Origin: Roseicyclus sediminis
GTDB taxonomy: Bacteria; Pseudomonadota; Alphaproteobacteria; Rhodobacterales; Rhodobacteraceae
Length of the DNA: 64,000 bases
NCBI RefSeq assembly: GCF_025515305.1
Contig: NZ_JAOPHT010000015.1
Coordinates: 31,533-95,532 of the forward strand
Direction of reading: 5' to 3'
The position numbers and the translations under genes were made by a program. Numbering within the stretch: position 1 is the first letter of the stretch; the number at the start of each line of letters is the position of its first letter. A model generated the notes under the pieces. That model was given only the letters and a program-made list of their open reading frames with translations, did no database searches and was not told the DNA's origin. Positions 16,523-26,191 of this stretch are shown one piece after another.

Positions 16523-18954
16523 CCCCGGGCGCGGCCGACCGCCGCCAGCACCGCCTCGGGGGTCGCGGGCGCCTGCAGATCGGGAAAGTTCGGACCAGCT
16601 GCGGCGCAGGCATTGCCGAGCGCGGAAAACACGCTGATCCCCAGCATGAAGGGCGGCTCGCCCACGGCCTTGGAGCGATAGATCGTCTCCTCGCGGTTCT
16701 CGCCGTCCCAGAGCTCCACGTTGAAAACCTCCGGCCGGTCGGAACAGGCCGGGATCTTGTAGGTCGAGGGCGCGTGCGTGCGCAGCCGTCCGGCGCCATC
16801 CCAGACCAGTTCCTCCATCGTCAGCCAGCCGGCCCCCTGCACGAAGCCGCCCTCGATCTGCCCGATATCGAGCGCGGGGTTCAGCGACCGCCCGCAATCG
16901 TGGATGATGTCGGTCCTGAGGATCCGGTTCTCGCCCGTCAGCGTGTCGATCACCACCTCGGAACAGGAGACGCCATAGGCGAAGTAGAAGAACGGCCGCC
17001 CGCGCCCGGCGATGCGGTCCCACTCGATCTTGGGCGTGCGGTAGAACCCCGTCGCGCTGAGGCTGACGCGGGCCATGTAGGTGCGGCTCACGGCCTCCTC
17101 GAAGGTCATCTCCGCGGACCCCGCCCTGACCATCCCGCCCTCGAAGACCACCGCGGCGGGCTCGGCCTGCAATTCGGGGGCCACGACCTCGGCTATCCGG
17201 TCCCGGATCTCGTCGCAGGCGGCCTTCACCGCCATGCCGTTCAGGTCCGAGCCGGAGGACGCCGCCGTGGCGCTCGTGTTCGGAACCTTCGCGGTATCCG
17301 TCGCGGTGATCTTCACGCGCTCGGGGCCCACGCCGAACCTGTCGGCGGCCACCTGCGCCACCTTCTGGAACAGGCCCTGTCCCATCTCGGTCCCGCCGTG
17401 GTTCATGTGGATCGACCCGTCCTGGTAGACATGGACCAGCGCGCCCGCCTGGTTCAGATGCGTCAGCGTGAAGGAGATGCCGAACTTCACCGGCGTCACG
17501 GCGATCCCACGCTTGAGGACCTCGTTCGCCTCGTTCCAGGCCGCCACGGCCGTGCGCCGCGCCTCGATCTCCGCGACCTCTTCCAGCCGTGCGGTCATGG
17601 CGCGCAGGATGAAATCCTCCACCTCCATCCCGTAGGGCGTGGTGTTCCCGGCCTCCATCGGCACCGGCGAATGCGCCCCCCCGAACCGTTTCGAATGCCC
17701 CGAACCGGTCTCGACCTTCACCGATCCGCGTCCCGCGAGGTCGGCCGTGTCCAGCACTTCCCCCTTCATCTTTCCCGAAGTACGCATTGCGGCGTTTGCC
17801 CCATGCGCCTCGGCTTCCGCGTAGAAATTCCGCCGTCGCACCTCCAGGGGGTCGAGGCCAAGCGTATGGGCCACGTGGTCCATCACCCGCTCGATCCCCA
17901 CCATCCCCTGCGGGCCGCCGAAGCCGCGGAAGGCCGTCGCGCTCTGGGTGTTGGTCTTCAGCCGGTGCGAGGTGATCCGCGCATTGGGCAGGAGATAGGC
18001 GTTGTCGGCGTGCAGCATCGCCCGGTCGGCCACCGGCAGGCTCAGGTCCATCGACCAGCCGCAGCGGATCATCTGCACGAAGTCGACGCCGAGCAGCCGC
18101 CCGTCGCGGTCGACGCCGGCGCGATAGTCGATCCGCGCGTCGTGGCGCTTGCCGGTGACCGTGAAATCGTCGTCCCGGTCGTAGCGCATCTTGGCGGGCC
18201 GGCCGGTGCGCGCGGCCACCACCGCGCAGGCGATGGCGAGGTGGTTGCCCTGGCTTTCCTTGCCGCCGAAACCGCCGCCCATGCGCCGGACCTCGACGCG
18301 GACCGCGTGCATGGGACGGCCGATCGCGTCGGCCACCTTGTGCTGGATCTCGGTGGGGTGCTGCGAAGAGGAATGCACGATCATGTCGCCCGCCTCCTGC
18401 GGCAGGACGAGGGCCGCCTGTCCTTCGAGGTAGAAGTGCTCCTGCCCGCCGATCTCGAGGCTTCCCTCGATCACGTGCGGGGCGCGGGCGAGCGCGGCAT
18501 CGACGTCGCCCTTGGCATAGACGCGCGGGCCCTCCTCGAAGATCGAACCCGCCGCGATCGCCTCGTCGATGGTCAGGATCGGCCGCTCCTCGGCGATCTC
18601 GACCACCGCAAGCGCCGCGGCCCTGCGGGCCAGCAGGTGGCTTTCGGCGGCGACGAGGAACAGGGGCTGGCCCGCGTAGTGGATCGTCCCGTCGCTCAGG
18701 AGCGGTTCGTCATGGGCCGAGGGGGAACAATCCGGGATCTGCGCAAAGTCCTCGCCCGCGAGCACGAGAACGACGCCCGGCGCGCTGCGCACCGCCGTGA
18801 GGTCGAGGCGGACAAGGCGGCCCTTCGCCACCTTCGACAGGCCGAAGGCGAGGTGCAGGCAGTCGCGCGGGACGGGGACGTCGTCGACGTAGCGCGCGGC
18901 TCCGGTGACGTGGAGGGGGGCCGCGTCGTGGGGCAGGGCCTTGTGGACGCTCAT
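16519..18954 (-). CDS. xdhB: Xanthine dehydrogenase, molybdopterin-binding subunit
   Basis: 811-residue large subunit of the XdhAB heterotetramer; hydroxylates hypoxanthine and xanthine to urate. Moco-contact motifs seen are [29 protein letters not shown] and [12 protein letters not shown], and [10 protein letters not shown] near the C-terminus carries the catalytic Glu. Oddity: between RRRNFYA and [11 protein letters not shown] there are 58 residues (about 379-436), where relatives as I know them have a short linker. This stretch contains, on the opposite strand, a near copy of the dispersed repeat box (17764-17785). The frame is intact. Both ends are coupled by ATGA overlaps. Confidence 0.95.
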   Translation of the reverse strand: MSVHKALPHDAAPLHVTGAARYVDDVPVPRDCLHLAFGLSKVAKGRLVRLDLTAVRSAPGVVLVLAGEDFAQIPDCSPSAHDEPLLSDGTIHYAGQPLFLVAAESHLLARRAAALAVVEIAEERPILTIDEAIAAGSIFEEGPRVYAKGDVDAALARAPHVIEGSLEIGGQEHFYLEGQAALVLPQEAGDMIVHSSSQHPTEIQHKVADAIGRPMHAVRVEVRRMGGGFGGKESQGNHLAIACAVVAARTGRPAKMRYDRDDDFTVTGKRHDARIDYRAGVDRDGRLLGVDFVQMIRCGWSMDLSLPVADRAMLHADNAYLLPNARITSHRLKTNTQSATAFRGFGGPQGMVGIERVMDHVAHTLGLDPLEVRRRNFYAEAEAHGANAAMRTSGKMKGEVLDTADLAGRGSVKVETGSGHSKRFGGAHSPVPMEAGNTTPYGMEVEDFILRAMTARLEEVAEIEARRTAVAAWNEANEVLKRGIAVTPVKFGISFTLTHLNQAGALVHVYQDGSIHMNHGGTEMGQGLFQKVAQVAADRFGVGPERVKITATDTAKVPNTSATAASSGSDLNGMAVKAACDEIRDRIAEVVAPELQAEPAAVVFEGGMVRAGSAEMTFEEAVSRTYMARVSLSATGFYRTPKIEWDRIAGRGRPFFYFAYGVSCSEVVIDTLTGENRILRTDIIHDCGRSLNPALDIGQIEGGFVQGAGWLTMEELVWDGAGRLRTHAPSTYKIPACSDRPEVFNVELWDGENREETIYRSKAVGEPPFMLGISVFSALGNACAAAGPNFPDLQAPATPEAVLAAVGRARG
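17764..17785. repeat. Copy of the dispersed repeat box inside xdhB
   Basis: CTTCATCTTTCC CGAAGTACGC is a one-base variant, over 22 bases, of the intergenic box at 27411. It lies in the long extra loop of xdhB and is read on the opposite strand as residues RTSGKMKG. The GC hairpin part of the element is not present here. Confidence 0.55.
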
Positions 18955-20333
18955 GGCCGCACCTCCAGCACCGAGACGGTTTCGCCGGCCATGTCGCGGA
19001 AGTAGCGCAGGAGCATGTTGCCGGCCGCCTCCAGCCGGTAGCCCGCCGAGGCGCGCATGTCGGTCAGCGGCGTGAAATCCTCCGCGAAGGCGGCCTTGGC
19101 GGCCTGCACGGTGCGCGTGGTCCATGGCTGTCCGATCAGCGCGGCCTCGGCATGGGCCGCCCGTTTCGGAATGCCCGCCATGCCGCCGAAAGCGATCCGC
19201 GCCGCGGACACCGTGCCGTCCTCCACCGTGACATTGAACGCGCCGCAGACGGCAGAAATATCCTGGTCGAAACGCTTCGACAGCTTGTAGACGCGGAGCC
19301 GGTCGGGCTGAACCGGGATGGACACGGCCTCGACGAACTCGCCCGGGGCGCGGTCCTGCCGGCCGTAGTCGAGGAAGAAGTCCTCCAGGGCAATGCTCCG
19401 GCGCGCATCGCCGCGCCTGAGATGCAGCGTCGCGCCGAGCGCGATCAGCGGCGGCGGGCCGTCGCCGATGGGCGAGCCGTTGGCGATGTTCCCGCCAATG
19501 GTCGCGGCGTTGCGGACCTGGACCGACCCGTAACGGCGGATCATCTCGGCGAAGCTCGGATGCCGGTCGGCGATGAAATCGCCGAAATCGGTGAGTTGGG
19601 TCATCGCGCCAACGCGGATTGCCCCCCCATCAGAAACAATACCCTTAAGGTCTGAGCAATTGTTAAGGAACGCGACGGGTTCGAGGTCGCGCAGCGCCTT
19701 GGTCACCCAAAGCCCGACATCGGTCGCCCCGGCGATCAGGACGGCGTCCGGATGCGCCTCGTACCAGGCGGCGAGGTCGTCGGAGGAGGTCGGCATGGCG
19801 ACATTGCCTGTCGCCGGCATGTCCTGACGCAACAAGTCCAGCGCCTCGGCGTCCCCGGTCATCCAGTCGGGCACCGGCGCCTCGGCGGCGGCTTTGGCCG
19901 CGCGGATGATGGGGGCGTAGCCGGTGCAACGGCACAGATTGCCGGCAAGCTGATCGTCGTGGTCGCGGCGGCCGTTGAGATGGGCCGTGGCCATGGAGAC
20001 GATGAACCCCGGCGTGCAGAAGCCGCATTGGGAGCCGTGATGCGCCACCATCGCCTCCTGAACCGGGTGGAGCGTGCCGTCGGGTCCCGCGATCCCCTCG
20101 ACGGTGCGCACCGCGCGACCCTGAAGCTGGGGCATAAACAGGATGCAGGCGTTGAGCGCGCGCGAGCCGTCCACGTCCGTCACCATCACCGTGCAGGCGC
20201 CGCAGTCACCCTCGTTGCAGCCTTCCTTGGTGCCGGTCAGACCCTTCCGCTCGCGCAGCCAGTCCAGCAGCGTCGTGGTCGGCGACGCATCGGCCTCCTG
20301 CGGTTCCCCGTTGAGAAGAAACCGGATCGTCAT
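18951..20333 (-). CDS. xdhA: Xanthine dehydrogenase small subunit (2Fe-2S and FAD domains)
   Basis: 460-residue electron-transfer subunit. The N-terminal plant-type ferredoxin domain has CNEGDCGAC plus a later Cys in NACILF. The second cluster domain has CGFCTPGF and CRCTGY. From about residue 170 comes the FAD domain, with [11 protein letters not shown] and [14 protein letters not shown]. Electrons from XdhB pass through the two clusters and FAD to NAD+. First gene of the purine locus, with its ATG 168 bases downstream of the GH5 stop on the same strand; a promoter is expected in that spacer but none is convincing. Confidence 0.95.
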   Translation of the reverse strand: MTIRFLLNGEPQEADASPTTTLLDWLRERKGLTGTKEGCNEGDCGACTVMVTDVDGSRALNACILFMPQLQGRAVRTVEGIAGPDGTLHPVQEAMVAHHGSQCGFCTPGFIVSMATAHLNGRRDHDDQLAGNLCRCTGYAPIIRAAKAAAEAPVPDWMTGDAEALDLLRQDMPATGNVAMPTSSDDLAAWYEAHPDAVLIAGATDVGLWVTKALRDLEPVAFLNNCSDLKGIVSDGGAIRVGAMTQLTDFGDFIADRHPSFAEMIRRYGSVQVRNAATIGGNIANGSPIGDGPPPLIALGATLHLRRGDARRSIALEDFFLDYGRQDRAPGEFVEAVSIPVQPDRLRVYKLSKRFDQDISAVCGAFNVTVEDGTVSAARIAFGGMAGIPKRAAHAEAALIGQPWTTRTVQAAKAAFAEDFTPLTDMRASAGYRLEAAGNMLLRYFRDMAGETVSVLEVRP

Positions 20334-20501
20334 GGGAAAACACCCGCCGCGGTACCTGATCCGGGGAGGTCGTCCCGCGCTCGATGCGGCGTAGAGCGCG
20401 GCCCCGTTTGTCCTGTTCGACCGGACGGTAGAAAAGCGGCAGGTTGCGTCCTTTGCAAGCCTTTGGACAGGGTGACGCGCCTGTCGCGCGGGCAAATGCC
20501 T

Positions 20502-21536
20502 CTAATCCGGGCATTCGCGGCGGATCGTGCGCTCGCAAGTGGGGGATGCCGGCGCGTCGTCGAACAGGGCCGACAGCAGCTCCGGGAGGAACCTGTCCCG
20601 CGCGGCATCGAAGATCCGGAAGTCCGCGGCGAAGCCCCAGACGCACCAGCCCATGTCCAGCCGCTCCGCTTCGCGCCGGACATGTCGGGTCCAGGCCGCG
20701 CGCGTGGCGAGCTCCGCCTCGCGGTAGACGCCGAATTCGCCCAGGAGTATCGGTGCGTCCGTGGCCCGCGCCGCGTCCTCCAGGTCGCGCGTCACCGCGG
20801 CGCCGCCCGTCTCCAACTGCCAGGCGCGGGCCGGTCGAGGGCCCTGCCACGCCCATGGGGCGAGTTGGTGGGTCATCTCGTAGGGTGTGTAGTAGTGGAA
20901 GGAATGCACGATCCGCGCGTCCGTCCGGGGCAGGTGGCCGAGACCGGTGGACGCCGCCCAGTCGCCGCCCTCGAGCACCAGCCAGCGGTCGGGGTGCCCG
21001 GCCCGGATCGTCGGAACCACGTCCTCGAACAACGCGACCGCACCCGCGGTCGTCAGTGCGCCGTTGGGTTCGTTCAGAAGCTCGAACATCAGGCCATCGG
21101 GCGCGCCGCGCCAGTGGTCGGAGAGTTCCGCCCAGATTGCGCGGAAGGTCGCCGCATGTTCAGCGGGGTCCTGCATGATCTCCTCGAAATGGTGCAGGAC
21201 GACGATCACCTGCAGCCCGCGCCGGAGCGCCGCCTGCACCATCCGGTCGGCTCGGTCGAGCCGCGCGGGATCGATCGCGCCGTTCCAGCCGTCAGAGAAC
21301 CGCACGGGAAGGCGGACCGTGTCGAAGCCGGCCGCGACGATGGCATCGAGATGGTCTGTCGTGATCTCGGGGCCCCAGACCTCGCCGCGCGGAACCTCGA
21401 GGAAATTCGACAGGTTCACGCAGCGTCCGACGGGGCCGGCGACCGCAATGGACGGCAGGACGAGCAACGCAATCCACAAGATCATGTAGGCGGAGGCTTC
21501 CCATGGGCGGCGCCCTCTCCTAACCTCCGGCATCAT
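20502..21536 (-). CDS. Secreted glycoside hydrolase family 5 (cellulase-like) enzyme
   Basis: About 344 residues. An Arg-rich N-region followed by MILWIALLVLPSIAVAG forms a signal peptide, so it acts outside the cytoplasm. The GH5 fold is shown by GFDTVRLPVRF (strand beta-2), ELLNEPNG (acid/base Glu) and ILLGEFGVY (nucleophile Glu), with HSFHYYTPYEMTH between them. Probably an endo-beta-glucanase or mannanase-type hydrolase. Start uncertain: ATG at 21536 or 21533 overlaps the divergent dnaE start by one to two codons; an internal ATG at 21485 would lose the basic signal-peptide N-region. Confidence 0.87.
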   Translation of the reverse strand: MMPEVRRGRRPWEASAYMILWIALLVLPSIAVAGPVGRCVNLSNFLEVPRGEVWGPEITTDHLDAIVAAGFDTVRLPVRFSDGWNGAIDPARLDRADRMVQAALRRGLQVIVVLHHFEEIMQDPAEHAATFRAIWAELSDHWRGAPDGLMFELLNEPNGALTTAGAVALFEDVVPTIRAGHPDRWLVLEGGDWAASTGLGHLPRTDARIVHSFHYYTPYEMTHQLAPWAWQGPRPARAWQLETGGAAVTRDLEDAARATDAPILLGEFGVYREAELATRAAWTRHVRREAERLDMGWCVWGFAADFRIFDAARDRFLPELLSALFDDAPASPTCERTIRRECPD

Positions 21537-24500
21537 GTCGTCACCCCGATTCATCCATCTGCGCGTTCATACCGAGTATTCCCTGCTCGAGGGCGCGATG
21601 CGCGTGAAAAAGCTGCCCGGTCTCGTCGCAAAGGCCGGCATGCCCGCTGTCGCGGTGACGGATACGAACAACATGTTCTGTGCGCTGGAATTCTCCGAGA
21701 CGGCGGCCAAGGCGGGGGTGCAGCCAATCGTCGGCTGCCAGATCGACGTGGATCACGCCCCGGTGCGCCCGGGCGAGAACCCCAACCCTTATGCCGCGCT
21801 GGTGCTGCTGGTGCAGGACGAAACGGGGTATCGCAATCTCCTGAAACTGAACTCCTGCCTCTACCTGCGCGGCGACGGGACCCTGCCCCATGTCACGATG
21901 GAAGAGCTTGCCGCCCATGGCGCGGGGCTCATCTGCCTGACCGGCGGGCCGGACGGACCCGTCGGCCGTTGCCTGAGGACCGGGGGAGAGACGCGGGCGC
22001 GGGCCCTTTTGCAGGAGCTTTCGGCCATCTACCCCGACCGCCTCTATGTCGAGTTGCAGCGTCACCCCGGCGACGGCGGCCTTCCCGAAGCCGAGCGTCT
22101 GACCGAACGCGGGCACGTGGAACTTGCCTACGAGTTGGGCCTGCCGCTGGTGGCGACGAACGACGTGCATTTCCCCGGGCCGGACATGTACGACGCCCAT
22201 GACGCGATGCTCTGCATCGCCGACGGCGCCTATGTCGATCAGTCCGAGCCGCGCCGCCGGCTCACGCCACAGCACCACTTCAAGTCGCCCGAGGAGATGG
22301 CCGCGCTCTTCGCCGACCTGCCCGAGGCGATTGAGAACACCGTCGAGATCGCGCGGCGCTGCGCCTTCCGCGCGCGGACGCACGACCCCATCCTGCCGCG
22401 TTTCGCCGAGAACGAGGTGGAGGAGTTGCGCCGGCAGGCCCGCGAGGGTCTGGAGGAACGGCTGGCGGTGATCCCCCATGCCGCGACGGTGGCGGAATAT
22501 CATGAGCGCCTCGATTTCGAGCTTGGCATCATCGAGCGCATGGGTTTCCCCGGCTACTTCCTGATCGTGGCCGACTTCATCAAGTGGGCCAAGGACCATG
22601 ACATCCCCGTCGGGCCGGGGCGGGGGTCGGGCGCGGGTTCGCTCGTCGCCTATGCGCTCACGATCACCGACCTCGACCCGCTGCGCTATTCGCTCCTGTT
22701 CGAGCGGTTCCTGAACCCCGAGCGGGTTTCCATGCCCGACTTCGACATCGACTTCTGCATGGATCGCCGCGAGGAGGTGATCCGTTACGTGCAGGAGAAA
22801 TACGGCCGCGACCGGGTGGGCCAGATCATCACCTTCGGCGCGCTTCTGTCCAAGGCCGCCGTGCGCGACGTGGGCCGCGTGCTGCAGATGTCGTTCGGCC
22901 AGGTCGACAAGCTGTCGAAGATGATCCCGGTGGAGGGGGTGAAACCCGTCTCCATCGAGAAGGCCATCGCGCAGGAAGAGCGCATCCGCAACGAGATGGC
23001 CGAGACCGAGCAGGACCGCCGCGAGGGGCGTGAGAACCCGGTCCGGCGCCTCTTCGACTACGCGGGCAAGATCGAGGGGCTTCTCAGGAACGCCTCGACC
23101 CATGCCGCGGGCGTCGTGATCGGGGACCGCCCGCTTGACGAGCTTGTGCCGCTCTACCGCGATCCGCGCTCGGACATGCCGGCGACCCAGTTCAACATGA
23201 AATGGGTGGAACCCGCGGGGCTGGTGAAGTTCGACTTCCTCGGCCTCAAGACGCTGACCGTGATCCAGAACGCGATCGAGCTGATCCACGGGCAGGGGCG
23301 GCAGCTGCACGAGGCCGCGGACGGCCGCCGCCTCTACGATCCTCCCGAGGGGGCCGAGAACCAGATCAACGCGATCCCGCTCGACGATCCCGCGACCTAC
23401 GAGCTCTACGCTTCGGCCAAGACGGTCGCGGTGTTCCAGGTGGAAAGCTCGGGCATGATGTCCGCGCTTCTGCAGATGAAGCCCACCTGCATCGAGGATA
23501 TCGTGGCCCTCGTGGCGCTCTACCGGCCCGGGCCGATGGAGAACATCCCGAAGTACTGCCAGGTCAAGAACGGCCTCAGCGAACGCGACTACCTGCACCC
23601 TTCGGTCGATCACATCCTCGACGAGACGCAGGGCATCATCGTCTACCAGGAACAGGTGATGCAGATCGCGCAGGAGATGGCGGGCTATTCGCTCGGCGGC
23701 GCCGACCTGCTGCGCCGCGCCATGGGCAAGAAGATCCAGGAGGCGATGGACGCCGAACGGCCGAAGTTCCTGAAGGGCGCGGCCGAGAACGGGGTGGACG
23801 AGGGCAAGGCGCTGGAGGTCTGGAACCTCCTCGACAAGTTCGCCAACTACGGTTTCAACAAGTCCCACGCCGCCGCCTACGCGGTGGTCAGCTACCAGAC
23901 CGCCTGGCTCAAGGCGAACCACCCCGTCGAATTCATGGCCGCCGTCATGAACTGCGACATCCACCTCACCGAGAAGCTCTCGTCCTACAAGCACGAGGCC
24001 GACCGGATGGGGATCGAGGTCGTCGCGCCCTGCGTGAACCGCTCCGGCGCGGCCTTCACGGTCGACAAGGGGCGGCTGGTCTATGCGCTCGGCGCGCTGA
24101 AGAACGTGGGTGTCGAGGCGATGAAGCTCATCACCGAGGCGCGGGGCGACAAGCCCTTCACGACCCTCTTCGATCTCGCCCGCCGCGCGGACCTCAAGCG
24201 CATCGGCAAGCGCCCGCTGGAGATGCTGGCCCGCGCCGGCGCCTTCGACATGCTCGACGCGAACCGGGCGCGGGTCTTCGACAGTCTCGACGCCCTCACG
24301 CTCTATTCCGCCGCGATCCACGAGCAGAAGGCGTCGAATCAGGTCTCGCTCTTCGGCGAGGCTGGCGAAGACCTGCCCGAGCCGCGCCTGCCCGATCCGC
24401 CCGACTGGATGCCCGCCAAGCGCCTGACAGAGGAGCATCAGGCCGTCGGCTTCTACTTCTCGGGCCACCCGCTCGACGACTACATGCCGGCGCTGAAGCG

Positions 24501-25062
24501 CAAGGGCTGCCTCACCTGCGTCGAGGTGGAGGAGCGCGCGAAGGGCGGCGACTTCGTGACATGGATGGCCGGCGCCGTTTCGGTCCGGCAGGAACGGAAA
24601 AGCCAGAAAGGCACGCGCTTCGCCTTCGTCGGGCTGTCCGACCCGACCGGCACCTTCGAGGTGATGCTGTTCTCCGAAGCACTGGAGGCGCACCGCCACA
24701 TCCTCGAGCCCGGCACGAATGTCCGCATCCAGGTCCGCGCCGAGGTGCAGGAGGGGCAGGTCCGACTGCGCGGCGAGGCGGTGCAACTCGTGGACGACGC
24801 CGTGGCCGCCGAGGCGCGCGGCCTGCGCGTCTTCGTCGGCGACTGTGGCGCGCCGGCCTCCGTCGCGCAGCTCCTGACCCGGATCGCGGGGGAGGGCGGT
24901 CGCATGCCGCTCGGCCCCGTCTACATCTGCGCCATGGCTCCCGATTTCCCCGAAGGCGCGGCCGAGGTCGAGGCCCTCGTGGGGGAGCGGCTGCCAGTCT
25001 CGCCGCAGATCAAGGGTGCGCTGAAAAGCCTGCCCGGGGTCGTGACGGTAGAGGAAGTCTAG
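21535..25062 (+). CDS. dnaE: DNA polymerase III alpha subunit
   Basis: 1175-residue replicative polymerase catalytic subunit. Order seen: N-terminal PHP domain (FIHLRVHTEYSLLEGAM), polymerase palm with GPGRGSGAGSLV and the catalytic PDFDIDFCMDRR, thumb and fingers with NKSHAAAYA, tandem HhH region near 880-920 and a C-terminal OB fold. Typical DnaE1 length. It has no strong Shine-Dalgarno and its start overlaps the divergent GH5 gene, so the two 5' ends are tightly packed. Confidence 0.97.
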   Translation: MSSPRFIHLRVHTEYSLLEGAMRVKKLPGLVAKAGMPAVAVTDTNNMFCALEFSETAAKAGVQPIVGCQIDVDHAPVRPGENPNPYAALVLLVQDETGYRNLLKLNSCLYLRGDGTLPHVTMEELAAHGAGLICLTGGPDGPVGRCLRTGGETRARALLQELSAIYPDRLYVELQRHPGDGGLPEAERLTERGHVELAYELGLPLVATNDVHFPGPDMYDAHDAMLCIADGAYVDQSEPRRRLTPQHHFKSPEEMAALFADLPEAIENTVEIARRCAFRARTHDPILPRFAENEVEELRRQAREGLEERLAVIPHAATVAEYHERLDFELGIIERMGFPGYFLIVADFIKWAKDHDIPVGPGRGSGAGSLVAYALTITDLDPLRYSLLFERFLNPERVSMPDFDIDFCMDRREEVIRYVQEKYGRDRVGQIITFGALLSKAAVRDVGRVLQMSFGQVDKLSKMIPVEGVKPVSIEKAIAQEERIRNEMAETEQDRREGRENPVRRLFDYAGKIEGLLRNASTHAAGVVIGDRPLDELVPLYRDPRSDMPATQFNMKWVEPAGLVKFDFLGLKTLTVIQNAIELIHGQGRQLHEAADGRRLYDPPEGAENQINAIPLDDPATYELYASAKTVAVFQVESSGMMSALLQMKPTCIEDIVALVALYRPGPMENIPKYCQVKNGLSERDYLHPSVDHILDETQGIIVYQEQVMQIAQEMAGYSLGGADLLRRAMGKKIQEAMDAERPKFLKGAAENGVDEGKALEVWNLLDKFANYGFNKSHAAAYAVVSYQTAWLKANHPVEFMAAVMNCDIHLTEKLSSYKHEADRMGIEVVAPCVNRSGAAFTVDKGRLVYALGALKNVGVEAMKLITEARGDKPFTTLFDLARRADLKRIGKRPLEMLARAGAFDMLDANRARVFDSLDALTLYSAAIHEQKASNQVSLFGEAGEDLPEPRLPDPPDWMPAKRLTEEHQAVGFYFSGHPLDDYMPALKRKGCLTCVEVEERAKGGDFVTWMAGAVSVRQERKSQKGTRFAFVGLSDPTGTFEVMLFSEALEAHRHILEPGTNVRIQVRAEVQEGQVRLRGEAVQLVDDAVAAEARGLRVFVGDCGAPASVAQLLTRIAGEGGRMPLGPVYICAMAPDFPEGAAEVEALVGERLPVSPQIKGALKSLPGVVTVEEV

Positions 25063-25225
25063 GCCCTCGCATCTCCCGAAGTCGACCGGATGGAGCTTGC
25101 TTCCCGTAGAACGCCTTCGGCCATTTTCGGGTTTTCGGCGATTGGCACTTGTGGCGATCCTGCCTTGACTTTCTTGCTGCATGGTGTTCGCCGGCAACGT
25201 AGGCTGAAACGGCAGTCTCCAGGTG

Positions 25226-25750
25226 ATGTCGCAGATGAAAACGGAACCGAACGCCACCCGCTTTCAGCGCATCTTTACCACCTGCATGGCCGCACTCCTC
25301 GCATCAGAGTTCGCGTTCGCGATCATGATGGGCGAAGCCTATACCGGGGTGCGGACGCAGAACTGGATCGACCGCGGCACTGCACCGGTCATGTATTGGG
25401 CGTACGTGGCGTTCATGGGCCTTGGTGCACTGCTTCTTTCCGCCGTGGCACTGGGTCGGGTCGGCATCGATCAGGAGCCGGCAAGGCTGGAACAGCGAAA
25501 GCGCAAACGACAGCGAGATGGAACGATCTTCGCGCTGGGTTGCCTCTTGCTCGGGGTCGCGACGTGGGTGAATGAGCTTCGGCAATTCGGCGCAACGCCG
25601 CAGGATGCTATGCTCGGGTTGTTCTTCCTCGGCACGTTCGGTTTCGTCCTGATGCTGGCGCCTCTTCCGCCCGGCGCCCTGGGTGCCTGGCTTCGCGTGG
25701 CCGCTGGAGCACTTGTCGCAATAGCGGCGGTGGGCATGTCGCTGGTCTGA
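25226..25750 (+). CDS. Four-helix membrane protein of unknown function
   Basis: 174 residues with hydrophobic segments at roughly 20-38, 58-80, 102-118 and 128-172, and a very basic loop (ARLEQRKRKRQRDG) around 85-98. I recognise no family. Start at ATG 25226 (a GTG lies directly before it). Base composition is less GC-rich than in dnaE, suggesting a more recently acquired or poorly expressed gene. A TTGACT motif stands at about 25164, but no convincing -10 follows. Confidence 0.65.
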   Translation: MSQMKTEPNATRFQRIFTTCMAALLASEFAFAIMMGEAYTGVRTQNWIDRGTAPVMYWAYVAFMGLGALLLSAVALGRVGIDQEPARLEQRKRKRQRDGTIFALGCLLLGVATWVNELRQFGATPQDAMLGLFFLGTFGFVLMLAPLPPGALGAWLRVAAGALVAIAAVGMSLV

Positions 25751-25808
25751 AACCGTTGCGCCTGCACCGCCGCGGAAGCAGGTTCTCCGTCGCGCAACCA
25801 CTTTGGCA

Positions 25809-26138
25809 ATGTCGCCCAAAGTCGCCGACACGGCCCAACGCGCTGCCGCCTCCCGGGAAAATCGCGTGGCTCTGCGTGCTGACGACGCTTTCGTCGCCCT
25901 GCATGGTGCCGGTCGATTGGAAGACCTCGCCGGCGCGCAGAAGGCGGCCATCGCGAAGGCGGCCGAGATGCGAGGCGAGGGACAGGAGATCTCTTACATC
26001 CGCTCGACCTTCGCACCCGAGGACGGACGCTGCATGTGCCTGTTCGACGGGGAAAGCGCCGGCCAGGTCCAGGCGCTGAACGACGCGGCGAGACTGCCCT
26101 ATACCCGGGTGGTCCCGGCCCTCGATCTCACGTCCTGA
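25809..26138 (+). CDS. DUF4242 domain protein
   Basis: 109-residue small protein. The C-terminal part reads ISYIRSTFAPEDGRCMCLFDG, then VQALNDAARLPYTRVVPALDL. This matches the DUF4242 pattern of a beta-alpha-beta fold with a conserved Cys in the middle strand and the late small/hydrophobic segment. DUF4242 members have been described as putative nickel-binding or SCO-like small proteins; the function here is not known. It follows the membrane protein gene by 58 bases and precedes the MFS gene by 53. Confidence 0.7.
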   Translation: MSPKVADTAQRAAASRENRVALRADDAFVALHGAGRLEDLAGAQKAAIAKAAEMRGEGQEISYIRSTFAPEDGRCMCLFDGESAGQVQALNDAARLPYTRVVPALDLTS

Positions 26139-26191
26139 GGTCGCGACGAGACCACTTCCCTTGCGGACATGGCGGGCCTAACGTCGCCGCC

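Noticed and set aside
16774..19005. A 743-residue open frame antisense to xdhB
   Set aside because: Same artefact; the xdhB frame has all molybdopterin motifs and start/stop coupling to its neighbours.
21541..25257. A 1238-residue open frame antisense to dnaE
   Set aside because: It mirrors dnaE codon by codon, is His/Arg/Gly rich with no motif, and is the usual artefact of third-position GC bias.
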